Assembly: GCA_946811695.1 (NCBI GenBank)
Contig: OX328124.1
Coordinates: forward strand, 89,257,972 to 89,321,971
Length of the DNA: 64,000 nucleotides
Source of the DNA: Gonocerus acuteangulatus
Taxonomy: Eukaryota > Arthropoda > Insecta > Hemiptera > Coreidae
Reading direction: 5' to 3'
Each line of letters opens with the position of its first letter. Within the stretch, counting starts at the first letter, position 1. Below, piece by piece: positions 23,490 through 35,799 of the stretch. A program made the translations under genes and the position numbers. The notes beneath the pieces are model-generated. The model worked only from the letters and a program-made list of their open reading frames with translations. It searched no databases and was not told the origin of the DNA.

Positions 23490-25626
23490 CAAAATTTCAC
23501 AATGTTCAACTAAATAATCAAAAAATATACTAACTTGTTAGTTTGGAAACTTTGTTAACGCATTTGATTAATTTTATTCTTGTATAATATGACGAATAAT
23601 TAATTGTATATTTGGTCGTACATATGTAATAATTGTATTGATCATCTCGCTTTAATTTCGGCTCAGAAATATATAATTAAAAAAAAAGATTTTTTGTCAC
23701 GCCCTTAGGAAAATGTTATTGATTGCTTTCATAGTCGGTAGCAGCGATGAACAAGAAAAACAAGAGATTAAATGTCGAGAAATGAAATCTTTGTTTCTTT
23801 TAAGTCGATATTCCTTGCGAACAATTAGAATTGATGGCCTACACTAAAAAATAATGTCAAATCGATAACATATTTTACTAAAGGGTTTAAACAAAAGTTT
23901 GGGGAAAATGTTGTGATGATCCAGTACCCGAGTGATTACTACTGGAAATAGAAGTAGATTATATCATGGCAGAAAACCATTCAAGGAGGATATAATATGA
24001 ACCAGAAGTATAAGAAATGCACTTAAAGAAGATCATTTTCTTTTCAGGAAAAACAAATATATACGATGCAAGGACTTTCTTGTATAAATACTTCCTGTAA
24101 GTGATTATTCAAAAACTTTGGTGTTTAATCTTTAACACTTTTGCTGGAGGATTATCAGAACATATAATTAAATATTAAAATAATTTTGTGTATTCACGGG
24201 ACCTTGGTTGGTAGAAAAAGCTTTGCGAGATAAAAACAAAAACGGTAAAATGTTCATTCATCTATTGAAACTAGGAATCTTCTTGAAGTAAGACTAAATA
24301 AGGGAATTGGTTTCATATTCTTTTTCAAGGAAAAATATTTTCCCAAAAAGAGAAATATTTCAGTCACTTGAACATATCCTCTACTGAAAACCTCTGCAGA
24401 AGTTGTAGAAGAATAACACCCCTTTGATTGCTCCGTTCACGAGGAGCAAAACACTTTTTACGGCTGTTGTAAAAGAAAAAGAAATGCATAAAACTTTAGA
24501 TTTACGTATGGTACCTTTTACGATGGAGATTTCCAAGGTTCCTTCGATTTTTCAAGCCCTCAATAGCATAGGTTGGATCCGGAGCCTAGAACTATATTTG
24601 CCTTCTCTAGTGCTGTTTATATTCAAATGCGAGTCTTGAAATATTACTTGACACATATTGCTTCGTTTTTAATATTGAACAGTAACAAATTATCCGCTCT
24701 CTGCGTACTCATTTAGCCAGATTTTCATTCATCAAAATTCTTTTCAATCACTATTTTTTTATTCTGACTCCCAAATGGATGTATATGCTCTCTCACAGGA
24801 TCAAAAATGGTCCAATTGTGATGCAATTTCTTACGATAATATTTTGTCTAATAGTTCGTTAACGAGGAGAAGCCGCCATCTGAACACTGTTTTATGGGCG
24901 AAATTAGAGCGAACAAAATTGTTGCGCTTATGTCTTTTCATTTTTAAACTCCCAGATACACTTTCAATTGGTTCCCTAAAGTTGGGAAACGAATAGGCTA
25001 TACATTTAACCATTTTAAAGAAAACTGAATAAAACTAGCTTTACTAATTAATTTTCGGTTCAACCATCCAATTATTTACATTTCGATTACATATCGAGTT
25101 TTTGAAGTATTCCAACAAAATTATAGCAACAGACATTACATGAGCAGTTTTAGGATTTTTTTCTTGACTATTTCGAAGACGGTTGAGAAATCGTAGTAAG
25201 GGAACAGGAACGATTCGAAAGCTTATTTTTAATTTCACTCCAATCGTTTTTCCAATTAAACCACTTGTTTTTAAAATGTCCGTTTGCGTATATATCTTCT
25301 TTTACTCTCGCAATACATTTATAACAATTTCGACTTTGGGATTTATTTGATTTTCATATAATTTCATGATTCGGTTTGTTGGTCTCGAAAGGTACCAACC
25401 AGATCAATAGAATTTTACTCTTCGTGTCTTCATGTCTATATTTACCGCAAATTTATTTTTTTAATTAAATTTTCCTACACGTAATTATTGTAAAAATATG
25501 GTGTATAATAGATGCTAGGAATGGCGTCCATAACAATGTTATTATATTCGGCTAGTATCTTCATTAACACAAAGGAGACCAAACTCCGAACATCAAAGCT
25601 GCGAGACTTCATTAAATTTATATGTT
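23490..25626. other. Intergenic, nothing recognised
   Basis: AT-rich sequence without identifiable genes. Short open frames at 24424-24639, 24775-24996 and 25044-25238 carry no motifs and overlap on opposite strands. Confidence 0.55.
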
Positions 25627-26237
25627 TACTAGCTGTTACCCAGTGTGCCATGCTACACCTACATTCTGTCTATGGCTCTCGCCGTATCAAGATCTACTTG
25701 ATACCTAGTTGTCTATACCCAGTTACGAAAATCGGCCAAACGATGTGAATTTGTTTTAGTTCATAATGATACCGGTAGAGGCCAGCACTTCATCTAACAG
25801 CCGACAGAGGCCAGTAGCAGAGCCTGCGAGTAGATAGCTCTTTTCAAAGAATAGCTAGACAGTGACGCTCCTTAGTTAAAAAGTGACTGTTGAAATAAAA
25901 TTGAAATAAACTGCATTATATGATTATATAATGATGTAAAGTCATCAATGAGTTCGAGTTATTCTAATTATCAGGAACATCAACAAATAAATTTGAGACA
26001 TTATTCAAAATGGCTGTCGAATCAAAATGGCCGTCACAATCTGAATGGTTCAGTGTACCCAATTTTTCTTGAACAAAACTTTTGACCTTTTGACCAAATT
26101 TTGAAATTTGAATATTTTGACCTAGCCTAGGAGATTTCTCGTAACAAGACCTATCTGAGTGCCAAGTTTGGTCAAAATCGGTCAAACGGCGTAGATTTGT
26201 ATAAGGAACAAACAAACAGAAAACAGACAGACACGTG

Positions 26238-26277
<40 letters not shown>
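25627..26277 (+). repeat. Dispersed repeat of AGCTGTTACCC type ending in (TA)n
   Basis: Begins ACTAGCTGTTACCCAGTGTG and ends CAAACAGACAGACACGTG then TTTTTATATA and a TA run (26241-26277). Before the end are two copies of a phrase like TTTGGTCAAAATCGGTCAAAC. This start, the repeated AAATCGG phrase and the AT-repeat end are common to a dispersed retroposon-like repeat class of arthropod genomes. I cannot assign a family name by eye. Confidence 0.55.
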
Positions 26278-26279
<2 letters not shown>

Positions 26280-26860
26280 TAGGAGACTTTTCAATACCGT
26301 GCTACAAAATTAGTCCAACACGTGCCAAAGTTGAAAATTTTTAAGTCAACACATTGGATAACGGTTTCCAATGTCATAATGGTCTATCTATGAAACTCTC
26401 ATCGTCAGATTCTCCCTGGTTTCATGGAAAAGGGAAACTCGCTTCATAAAAAAAGAAAAAAAAAAGATGATTACTGCAATTAAAAGTATATATCGTCCCT
26501 ACAAATGCCAAGTATCGAATGTAAAAACCACCACTTTCCTGAGTGAAAAAATTGTTATTTATTGCTTTGCTTTTGGACAGTTTGCAGACCTTTTGACAAT
26601 GGTTACTTTCCCTTTTTTACTGGGTGACCTTAGATTTGAGAGTTTGCCGTATATCAGTACAACAGTAATCGGTAAATCTTCAAAATGAAAAATGCGTTTT
26701 TTTCACATTCGATACTTTGCATTTGTATCGACAATATGGTGGTGTGCTTGTACATTTTTGGACGATGCTGAAGATTTCTTCTTCTTTTTTACCGCATTTG
26801 GAAAGGAATACAGGCTGATATTGTGCTTGAACTGACAGAATGTTTGCAAAGATATCCCCA
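26278..26860. other. Intergenic, nothing recognised
   Basis: No gene. The 73-codon plus frame at 26467-26688 has no motif. Confidence 0.5.
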
Positions 26861-26861
26861 A

Positions 26862-27140
26862 ATCATTAGCTCAGTGGTAGAGCACTGGACTAATATGCTG
26901 GAAGATTTGAGTTTAAATCCCGAGCAAGCATTAATGATTTTTATCTTCTAGTGTCTTCGCTCGTGGGTTGGATTCGACCTCCCTGACCATCCCTAATGCT
27001 ATGGGGAAAATGAGGCGGCCGGAGCCATGGTACTGACCACACTATTTCCCTAGTGCGCCGTATGGTCATGAATCAGATACCTCTATAGTATCTGCCCCTC
27101 AGGACTCTTGTGAACTGTCATGGGATTGCTTTTTATTTTT
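26862..27140 (+). mobile_element. tRNA-derived SINE, second family
   Basis: The head has an A box (TTAGCTCAGTGGTAGAGC) and a B box (GAGTTTAAATCCCGAG) spaced as in a tRNA. A unique body of about 200 bp follows (GGGTTGGATTCGACCTCCC, GAGGCGGCCGGAGCCATGG) and a T/A-rich end. A tRNA gene would stop about 70 bp in, and the acceptor stem does not close, so this is a SINE. Body and tail differ from the TGGTCTAGTGGCTAACGC family. Confidence 0.8.
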
Positions 27141-27744
27141 TAATTTAAATATGCGTCACTTGTCGGGCCCGCAAATTGTTCACCATAATTTCTTATAGAT
27201 ATAGCATTCCCGTAACAAACGATTGGACCAGTTCCTAACCAGCAAAATCGGTACCTTTTAAAGGATAACCTACTCCTGACACGAATTAATCAAATGCACC
27301 TAACGCACGAACATTAGCATACATTGTACCCATCAAACGCCTGTTTACAAAAATAAAATCAGATGGGGTTTGCGCGAAAAATACCAATAGAAAATTTTGA
27401 ATTCGCCTGTGCAAGCAGTAATTTATGATTTTTTTTTCTGAGGAACATGCCCAAAAAATTGTTCCCAGGTCAACCTGTTCTTCAACCTTTGTGACTCAAG
27501 AATAATTATTTTCCTATAAACCTTTTCCAAATAATTTCTTTTTTTTTTCTACAGGTAACATTTCTGTGTGTTGAAAGCCTAAAGGAAACTAATGCTAGGT
27601 AAATATTATTATTTCGGTTTCTAATAATTTTGTATAAGTTTAACTAACATTCTATATATTTAATTTGATACACCAGAAATTAAGAAAGTGTAAATCGAAA
27701 ATCTAAGTGTACAATTAAAAAATAAGTAATAAATGTAACGTAAG

Positions 27745-27796
<52 letters not shown>

Positions 27797-27811
27797 GATA
27801 AAATTCAAAAT
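27141..27811. other. Intergenic with a 49-A run
   Basis: No gene. Holds a pure A run at about 27747-27795, directly upstream of a Helentron-like fragment. Confidence 0.6.
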
Positions 27812-27950
27812 AAAAAGTCTGATTAGCAGTACTTGCGTCATCTTAGCGCGTTTCCATAACATTTTATTCCTTGTGTCATTTAAAAAGTTTGAAAAAAGTC
27901 TTCTTAATATTTTGTAAAAACGGTAAACATCTACACTCATGAAATCATAA

Positions 27951-28008
<58 letters not shown>
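27812..28008 (+). mobile_element. Helentron-like family, left-end fragment plus (TA)n
   Basis: Starts AAAAAGTCTGATTAGCAG and has the family signature GCGTCATCTTAGCGCGTTTCC. About 130 bp is recognisable, then it runs into a (TA)n array (27954-28008), suggesting internal deletion joining the left end to the family's built-in AT run. The 3' hairpin end is missing. Confidence 0.7.
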
Positions 28009-28009
<1 letters not shown>

Positions 28010-28067
28010 CATATGCAACTAAATTACAAACATTGTAAATTATTTTTAAAAACATTTATTTTTAATT

Positions 28068-28180
28068 TTTATTTATTAGTTGGTGTTCCGCTTCATGGCG
28101 ATATACCCCTTATACCTAGTATGTTTTAAGTACATCATTTATATATTATTACATTACATCATGTCTGTATATATGATAAG
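28068..28180 (-). mobile_element. LINE 3' tail
   Basis: The minus strand ends ATCGCCATGAAGCGGAACAC, CAACTAATAAATAAAAATT, the typical 3' terminus of I/Jockey-type LINEs in insects. The same tail occurs at 29905-30035 and 58770-58803. No coding part is left. Confidence 0.75.
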
Positions 28181-28340
28181 GTGAGATCCGAAACTCGTTC
28201 GTTCCACAGGAAGATATTATTCAAAGCTCAAAAAAACACAAAATCACGTTTTGTAGAGAGGCCAGATTAAAATGTTTTTTTTTTTTTGCCTTCGAAAGGT
28301 ATACCTTTTTGTTTGCAGATTTATTTTACATATTAACATT

Positions 28341-28475
28341 TTAGCGCGGTTACTCCCTATCTCCATAGGGAGAACCCGCTTATGAGGTTGACCTCACGAC
28401 GCAATCCGGAAGTGCCGACTAGAAACTTTCACGTTTCAGACCCTGTAGATCACGAAAATATAGGTGGCCCAAATT

Positions 28476-28527
<52 letters not shown>

Positions 28528-29825
28528 TATGTGTATATATTTATATATATATATGTATATTTTTATATATATATGTATATATTTATATATATATGCTTGT
28601 CTGTTCGCGCTCTAGCAAGCTCAAAAATGGTCCGATTTTAACGAAATTTGGTACAAAAATCTGTCGTCTAATTTAAAAGGTCAAGTTGGTTAACCAGCAG
28701 AATCCACCCACTAGAAGATAGTGTTTGGGGCGAAATTCGCGCAAAAAAAACGTAACGCTTAAGTTTTTGAGTTCATATGCTTGCAGGTACTTGTTTTATA
28801 GGTTTCTTAACATAAGAAAACGAATGAAACCATTTATAAGGCGATATCTGTAACCGTTCCTGAGAAAAGTGGAATCAATGTTTTTGTAAGTCATTATATT
28901 TTTATGAGTACATAGAATCGCGCGATTCAATTGAAATATTTTCTACAACTTTGAAATTACTCCCAACTAAGATGTTTAAATTTTGGTAATATTTGGAGTT
29001 AAGGAAGTATGCGAAAAAATTATTTTATTAATAGACATGAAAAGTTTTCAGGTCTTCATACATTTTTCGTAAATATCTCGATAACGGTTAGGAAATCATG
29101 CTAAGTGGAAGGTGACCATTCGAATGCTTACTAAATTCTCTACTAAAAAGGATCTGAAGCAATATTCGATGGGGCAACGTCAATCAGAGATATAAGCGCA
29201 TAAAACTTAAAAAGGTTTCGTTTTGTTGTTTTAAAAGGGTTTTCTCTTTGTTTATCTCACTTTTTAATTGGTTGTTTCTTATTTTAAGTTGCATTTATCA
29301 GTAAAATTAGTATAGTAGTAAAATAAGCTAAGAATCGGTGAAAGGTATTGGTAATAATAAGTTTGGAGTGGCTGAGGTAATCAAGATGGCTGTGGCTAAT
29401 CATGATGACGTAGTTTGTTTTGAATTTTCCTGTCTATATAACATTCCTCATAGCCTCTAACTGAAGTTATCGTTATTTCTTATTTTATAGAAAGATTTAA
29501 CCCACGACAGAATGAAATTTTATTCGCCATGAAGCACATATTTACAGTTGATTATAACAGTAAAACGAATTTCCTAGTAAAACAAGATACTTAAAATGAC
29601 AACGAATTTTTGGTTGTTTAGAACAGAGCCTTCTTAGCAGTAGTCAAAGAGTAAGTACGTTTTCAGTACATAATTGTATTGACTTATACAGATTAAGCAT
29701 TATCCGTTTCTGTGTAAGTTGGCTACTGTCAGTTTCCTGTGATTTGTAATGCTAATCTATTCCATTTCTTCGAGATGTACGTAACCGCGCTAAGATGACG
29801 CAGTTCCTGCGAATCGGACTTTTTT
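28341..29825 (-). mobile_element. Helentron-like non-autonomous element, copy 1, full length
   Basis: In its own (minus) sense it begins AAAAAGTCCGATTCGCAGGA at 29825, has the inverted-repeat word TTAGCGCGGTTAC about 28 bases in, and ends with a hairpin CTCCCTAT/ATAGGGAG, then TAACCGCGCTAA at 28341. About 170 bp before the end it carries a long (TA)n block (28480-28595). It has no coding capacity. Subterminal inverted repeats, an internal tandem repeat and a stem-loop just before the 3' terminus are the plan of DINE-1/Helentron-type elements. Copy 2 is the same sequence in the opposite direction. Confidence 0.75.
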
Positions 29826-29904
29826 CAAATAGCATTGAAATATCTTTTAGAATCTAATGTCATTTCAATTATTCAAAATATGGAACAAACGAGTTTTCCA
29901 CCTC

Positions 29905-30035
29905 AACTCCTCATTCATACAGACATAATGTAATGTCATACATAATGTATGCAAATTCTTGATGTACTTAAAATATACCAGATGTAAGGTTTAAATCGCC
30001 GTGAAGCGGAACGCCAACCAATAAATAGGAATTAA
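29905..30035 (+). mobile_element. LINE 3' tail
   Basis: Ends AAATCGCCGTGAAGCGGAAC then GCCAACCAATAAATAGG. Nearly the same 3' region as 28068-28180 but opposite in orientation, so copy 1 is bracketed by two outward-reading tails. Confidence 0.7.
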
Positions 30036-31105
30036 AAAGCAATATTTTACACTGATTATAGTTTAGTTGTATATGATAGCATTGTACTTGTAAATGAGTC
30101 AAAATATTAACTTATCAATGGTCCAATCACGTATGAAGCAATATTTTAACAAATAACAATAATAATAAAACCGACCAAAATAATCCTTAACTAAATCGTT
30201 TCTAATAAACCACAAAATACAGTATATATTTTCTGCATTACTATTTACAATTAATTAGTAGTAATATAATGGAATTCCCCCAATCTATTTTCTATTTTAT
30301 TATCAGACTAAATTGAGCTAGAAAAAAATTTTAATTTTTGTTTATTTAAGTGCTTCAGAATTACAGGTAGAAAGTGATTGCACTGTGTTTGTGAATGAAT
30401 TTATTTCCAGTAAAATCGGATTCGGCTGATAAATTGAGTTAGAACAAGCGAACCTAATGATTGAACTCATTTTGAAGTACAAACAGAGTAACGGAGTGTT
30501 CATTTATTTGCAAACCTCCTCATGCTGTTCCAGTTTGTTTTGATGGCCGTCCTCTTTTCTAATGCAGTGACGCTCTCAAATAAAAGCACTGCTTCGTTAA
30601 ATAGATATACTAGAACAATATCTCCTCTCAGATCTAATTAAAAATAATTAAATAGAATGATCCCAAAAGTTATACCGTTTTTTTTTTCCTGTTTTCCACG
30701 TTGGAGTAACCCTCCATCGTGGGAGTTTATTTAAAGTACGAGTGCCATCCTTTTGGATAGAAAGTTATACCGTTTGTCCAAAATCATTCGTACACTCTAA
30801 ATAAAGTGCGAGTTAATTTTTTTTTCTTTTTCAACTAATAATGATTTCTCTATTGGAAATTGGAGTATCCTCTAAGGATTGTCCGTAAAATCAACCGGTT
30901 GATCTATTATTATTATTATTATTCGGACGTAGTAATTGCCGTTTTTAAGCCGTACGGATGAATTTTTCGGCGTTTTAATTGATCATATCAATTTTTTAAA
31001 GGAAACAAATTCATTTGGAAACGAGAAAAATAAAACAAAATTACCGGTTTTCATGTGCACTGTAATCCTGCCGGGTCCGTACGGCAGCGTGGTCAAGCTA
31101 TGCAA
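30036..31105. other. Intergenic, nothing recognised
   Basis: AT-rich; includes a short (TTA)n run near 30907-30920. No supported gene. Confidence 0.55.
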
Positions 31106-31134
31106 TCCCGCAACAATGAGGGTAGATCTCCCGG

Positions 31135-31432
31135 TAGGGATGGGCGATAGTCGATAGTAACTATCGATACTATTTTTCTTAGAATTGAAGTTCCCATCAT
31201 CTGGAGGGCTTTGGTATTAAATACTGACACGTCTGGTGAGTTAAATACTGAAAAAGAACCGTCTGGTGAATACAACCAACTACATAATGTAGACAGAAAA
31301 TACCTTTCTTTTCCAGGCTCGTCTGTAGCCTCAGAACGTGTATTTTCATACACGGAAAAATCATTTCTGAGCAACGGAACAGACTGCCCAAAGAAAAGCG
31401 GAAAAGTTGTTTTTCCTTTCTAGTAATATGCA
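31135..31432 (+). pseudogene. hAT transposase C-terminal remnant with terminal-repeat-like start
   Basis: The sequence opens TAGGGATGGGCGATAGTCGA, like a hAT terminus. Only about 50 bp on, the reading frame gives RKYLSFPGSSVASERVFSYT, the conserved hAT dimerisation domain (YLxIPxSSVxSERLFS). It continues through a one-base frameshift near 31400 to KLFFLSSNMQLKEHN and a stop at about 31430. The BED finger and catalytic DDE core are gone, so this is an internally deleted copy. I found no matching right terminus. Confidence 0.82.
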
Positions 31433-31680
31433 GCTCAAGGAGCACAACTAAAATAGTTTGAAATAATATCTCTTTTTGTGCCAATTGATATTATATTCTT
31501 TGGAAATGCTTTTTATCAATTTCAATAAACTCGTTTTTAGTTTTAAACCTTTGTGTAATGTTATAAATATACCTAATCCTGCAAGTAATAGATAATTCAA
31601 TTCAATAACATTAAATTCTTTATAGCACAGGTATGTGAGGAATATGGAAAGCCACTATCGAATAACTACTGTTATAACTA

Positions 31681-33641
31681 ATGACTCGAAGGAACTGCAT
31701 CATCTTAGCGAGGTTCCGTTCTTATCCCTAGTCTCATTTGGAAAGATTAAAATAGAAGCAGTTATTGTTTTGGTTCCACTTGAAAGGCCTTGATTTATGA
31801 TCTTACCTGGATGGGTCGGCCAACCCAAGAAAGGCCACCGATAGGCAGTTGAAAATTGTCACAAGGTCTTCGAATCCCTCTCGAAGCTATATTTCTAACA
31901 ATATATTCTTTTTCTTCTTTTACTTAACCTGTTTTATTGTCAAATACATTATCCAACTATAAGCAATTAAAAAATAACAAGAAATAAAAACAGACAAAAA
32001 GAACCGTTCGAATAAACGAAATCAATTACTTTAAAGCTTTAAGCACTTATTTCTCCGATTGACATAGATTAATCAAAACTTTCTTCAGAATCTTTTTTGT
32101 AGAGCATTTAGTAGGCTTTCTAATGGTAACCTGCCGCTTGCCAAAATTCTCAACCGATTTCGAAATATTAAGGAAAGTATTCAAAGTTACCAAAACTGTT
32201 CGTGTCTGTATATAATATAATATTTTATTCTAACCCTTCCTTAACCCCAAACGTAACCAAAATTTCAACATATTAGTTTTCATGAAATTCAAACACACAG
32301 AAAATGTTTCAACTGAATCCCATAATTCTAAGTACCCAAACCAAAAAGTCCGACTCGCAGGAACTGCGTCATCTTAGCGCGGTTACTTACACCTCGAAGA
32401 AATGGAATAGATTGGCATCACAAATCACAGGAAACTGACAGTAGCCAACACAGAAGCGGATAATTCTTAATCTGTATAAGTCAATACAATTATGTACTGA
32501 AAACGTACTTACTCTTTGACTACGGCTGAGAAGCCTCTATTCTACACAACCAAAAATTCGTTGTCATTTTAAGTATCTTGTTTTACTAGCAAATTCGTCT
32601 TACTGTTATAATCATCTGTAAATATGTGCTTCATGGCGAATGAAATTCCACTCTGTCTTGGGTTAAATCTTTCTATAAAATAAGAAATAACGATAACTTC
32701 AGTTGGAGGCTTTGAGGAAGGTTATATAGACAGCAGAATTCAAAACAAACTACGTCATCATGATTAGCCACAGCCATCTTGATTACCACAGCCACTCCAA
32801 ACTCATTATTACCAATACCTTTCACCGTTTCTTAGCTTATTTTACTACTATACTAATTTTACTGATAAATGCAATTTAAAACAAGAAGAAAACAATTAAA
32901 AAGTGAGATAAACAAAGAGAAAACCCCTTTCAAAACAACAAAACAAACATTTTTTAAGTTTTAAGCGCTTATATCTCTGTTTGACGTTGCCTCATCGAAT
33001 ATTGCTTCGGAACCTTTTTTGTAGAGAAGTTAGTAAGCATTCGAATGGTCATCTTCCACTTAGCACGATTTCCCAACCGTTATCGAGATATTTACGAAAA
33101 ATGTATGCAGATCCGAAAACTTTTCATGTCTATTAATAACTTTTTTTTTTCGCATACTTCCTTAACTCCAAATATAACCAAAATTTAAAAGTCTTAGTTA
33201 GGATTAATTTCCAAGTTGTAGAAAATATTTCAATACAATCCCGCGATTCTAAGTACTCACAAAAAAATAATGACTTACAAAAACACTGGTTCCACTTAAA
33301 AATAGGACATCGCCTTAAAAATGGCTCCATTCATTTATGTTAATGAACCTATAAAACAAGTACCTGCAAGCATATAAACTCAAAAACTTAAGCGTTACGA
33401 TTTTTTTTGCGCGAATTTCGCCCCAAACACTACCTTCCCGTGGGCGGATTCTGCTGGTTAACGTATTTGAACTTTCAAATTAGAAGACAGATTTTTGTAC
33501 CAAATTTGATCAAAATCGGGCCATTTTTGAGCTTGCTAGAGCGCGAACAGACAAGCATATATATAAATATATACATACATATATATATATATATGTATAT
33601 ATATATACATATATATTTATATATATATATATATATGCATA

Positions 33642-33709
<68 letters not shown>

Positions 33710-34148
33710 TATATTTATATATATACATACAAATTTGGGCCACCTATATTTTCGTGATCTATAGGGTCTGAAACGTGAAAGTTTCTAGTCGGCACTTCCG
33801 GATTGCGTCATGAGGTCAACCTCATAAGCGGGTTCTCCCTATGGAGATAGGGAGTAACCGCGCTAAAACGTTATTCAACAACTATTTTTCCAATTTTCTC
33901 AAAAACAGTTAAAGCTATCGCCTTAAAAATGGTTTCATTCGTTTTCCTAGGCCAAAAAGTCTATAAAACGAGTACTTGCAAGCATATGAAGTAAGTGGAA
34001 CACTTTTTTTCGCGCGACATTCGCTCCAAAAACCATGTTCCGGTGTGCGGATTCTGCTGGTTAACGAACTTGACCTTTCAAATTAGACGAAAGATTTTTA
34101 TACCAAATTTCATCAAAATCGGACCATTATTCGCGGACGTATGCCGCG

Positions 34149-34212
<64 letters not shown>

Positions 34213-34372
34213 TACATCTACATACAAATTCGAACCACCTTCATTTTCGGTCCCTAGGGGTTCTGAAACCCAAAATTTTCTAGTCGGCACTTCCGGATTG
34301 CGTCATGCGATCTCAACCTTATAAGCGTGCTTCCTCCCTATGGAGGGAGGGAGGAACCGCTCTAAAAAGCAA
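31681..34372 (+). mobile_element. Helentron-like element, copy 3, split by copy 2
   Basis: The left end (GACTCGAAGGAACTGCATCA, then TTAGCGAGGTTCCG) starts at 31681. Its sequence is followed to 32342, is broken by copy 2, and resumes at 33867 at the matching internal position (AAAGCTATCGCCTTAAAAAT). It ends with a hairpin TTCCTCCCT/AGGGAGGAA then CCGCTCTAA at about 34369. It has its own (TA)n array at 34152-34210 and lacks coding capacity. The flanking phrases fit copy 2's interior base for base in several places, which is why I call it one interrupted element. Confidence 0.75.
32343..33866 (+). mobile_element. Helentron-like element, copy 2, full length, nested
   Basis: Begins AAAAAGTCCGACTCGCAGGA (32343) and ends with the hairpin CTCCCTAT/ATAGGGAG, TAACCGCG and CTAA (33863-33866). 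The internal (TA)n block is at 33556-33730. Bases agree with copy 1 (inverted, 28341-29825) over almost their full length with scattered differences. It interrupts copy 3 within an A-rich spot, so it is younger than copy 3 and its ends are fixed by the comparison. Confidence 0.82.
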
Positions 34373-35448
34373 ATTAATGATACAAAGAACTTTAGCCATA
34401 TTTGGAATTAGCTCAGAAAGAAAAGTTCTTAAGACTAATTTTTAGCAGGCTTATTTAATTAACATTTAATTTTTATATTTAACAGAATAATTTTACTAAT
34501 ATTGAAGTAATCTCTACGCCTCTTCTGTCATTATCAAATTACGACATGAACTCATTTATTTTCAAATCAGATTTCCCTCTCTTTATACAGGAAATTGTTT
34601 TGCTCAGTCAAAGGGTCACATGATATCAAGCAGCCTCCAATAAGAGATACTTAGAATGCGGGCAATGAGAGGAAGTCAACAGTAAATTGGCGAAATCGCT
34701 AAGACCCGAGTCGGCGGTTAAACAAATCCGTAGGATATATAGGTTTGCCACGGTAAAGCCCTTTTCGAGAAGGGGGTGATGCTTCGCGATCCTTTGAAGT
34801 CCCATTCGGCCTCCTAATGAACTGATATGAAGCGCAAGTCCACACAGACACAAACGCTACCCACACTCAAAGACTAGCTACCCCACACATAATAGCCTCA
34901 TTTCAAACGCAAGCATAATGCTCGCTGGAAGATCTAATGTGGGGTTTCTTTGTCGGCATTTCAACATTTAATGGCCTTAAGCCGTCGCTTTATTACGGAA
35001 AGTAGTATTCGGATAACATTGATTTCCTCCCTACTTTTCACATTATGTTGTCAACGTAAACGGCATATCGTTTGCATACACGAAATAAATTTTAATATAG
35101 GGCATACGTTGAACCTGAGACTATTTTTTACGTTATTGTTGTTTGATAGACGACTGAAATTATCTGAGCATTTTAATTCTGATGATTCGCTTTAAATGTA
35201 TGCAGTATACCTAAAATCTGTATATATATATGTACAAAGACTCAAGATATTTGTCCGGACATTAGTTAAGGTTTTAACATATTTATTTAAAGCTAAATTT
35301 CAATCTATTATCTCCGCCAAACCGAACATTCATTACTTCTTTAGTGAACGGGAAGCGGGGTAAAAAATAATAACACTTGGTAAAATAAAAGTTCACTATA
35401 ATGTTTCGAAAAATAAACAAGATAACACACTGACGAATTAAAAGAAAT

Positions 35449-35488
<40 letters not shown>

Positions 35489-35610
35489 ACAAAAAAAGTC
35501 TGGAGAATAAAAAGGAAAGTTATTGAGGTTGCACTCATGACGGAATTTTTGAAAAATGTCTTCCAATCTTTATCGATCCTACCTAGTAGACACCGAAAAT
35601 GACCCCTGTT
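34373..35610. other. Intergenic, 28-A run, nothing recognised
   Basis: No gene. A run at 35453-35480. Short frames (34626-34853, 34950-35195) lack motifs. Confidence 0.55.
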
Positions 35611-35613
35611 AAA

Positions 35614-35616
<3 letters not shown>

Positions 35617-35671
<55 letters not shown>
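35617..35671. repeat. (TA)n microsatellite
   Basis: Uninterrupted TA run. It is followed by TGTCTGTTAACAAGATAGCG and CACGAAACTTGGTATATAGC, phrases like those beside the AT arrays of other dispersed repeats here. Confidence 0.95.
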
Positions 35672-35674
<3 letters not shown>

Positions 35675-35799
35675 TGTTAACAAGATAGCGGCCAGAGTTT
35701 TTGTTTTTCCGTCACGAAACTTGGTATATAGCATTCAATTAGCAAACTATTGAACGACCAAAATCGTCGTTAACCACCAAAATCGGTCTAACGGAAGGG

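Noticed and set aside
28341..33866. One giant 5.5-kb foldback element with 1.5-kb arms
   Set aside because: Each arm is a complete element with its own left and right ends, and the right arm is inserted into a third copy. Two independent insertions in opposite directions explain the symmetry.
33407..34324. Tyr/Ile-rich frames with an N-terminal sequence shared between 33407 and 33995
   Set aside because: The shared part comes from two copies of the same non-coding element and the Tyr/Ile part from TA repeats. Similar frames at 4544, 16698, 18530, 23183, 27680 and 28382 are rejected for the same reason.
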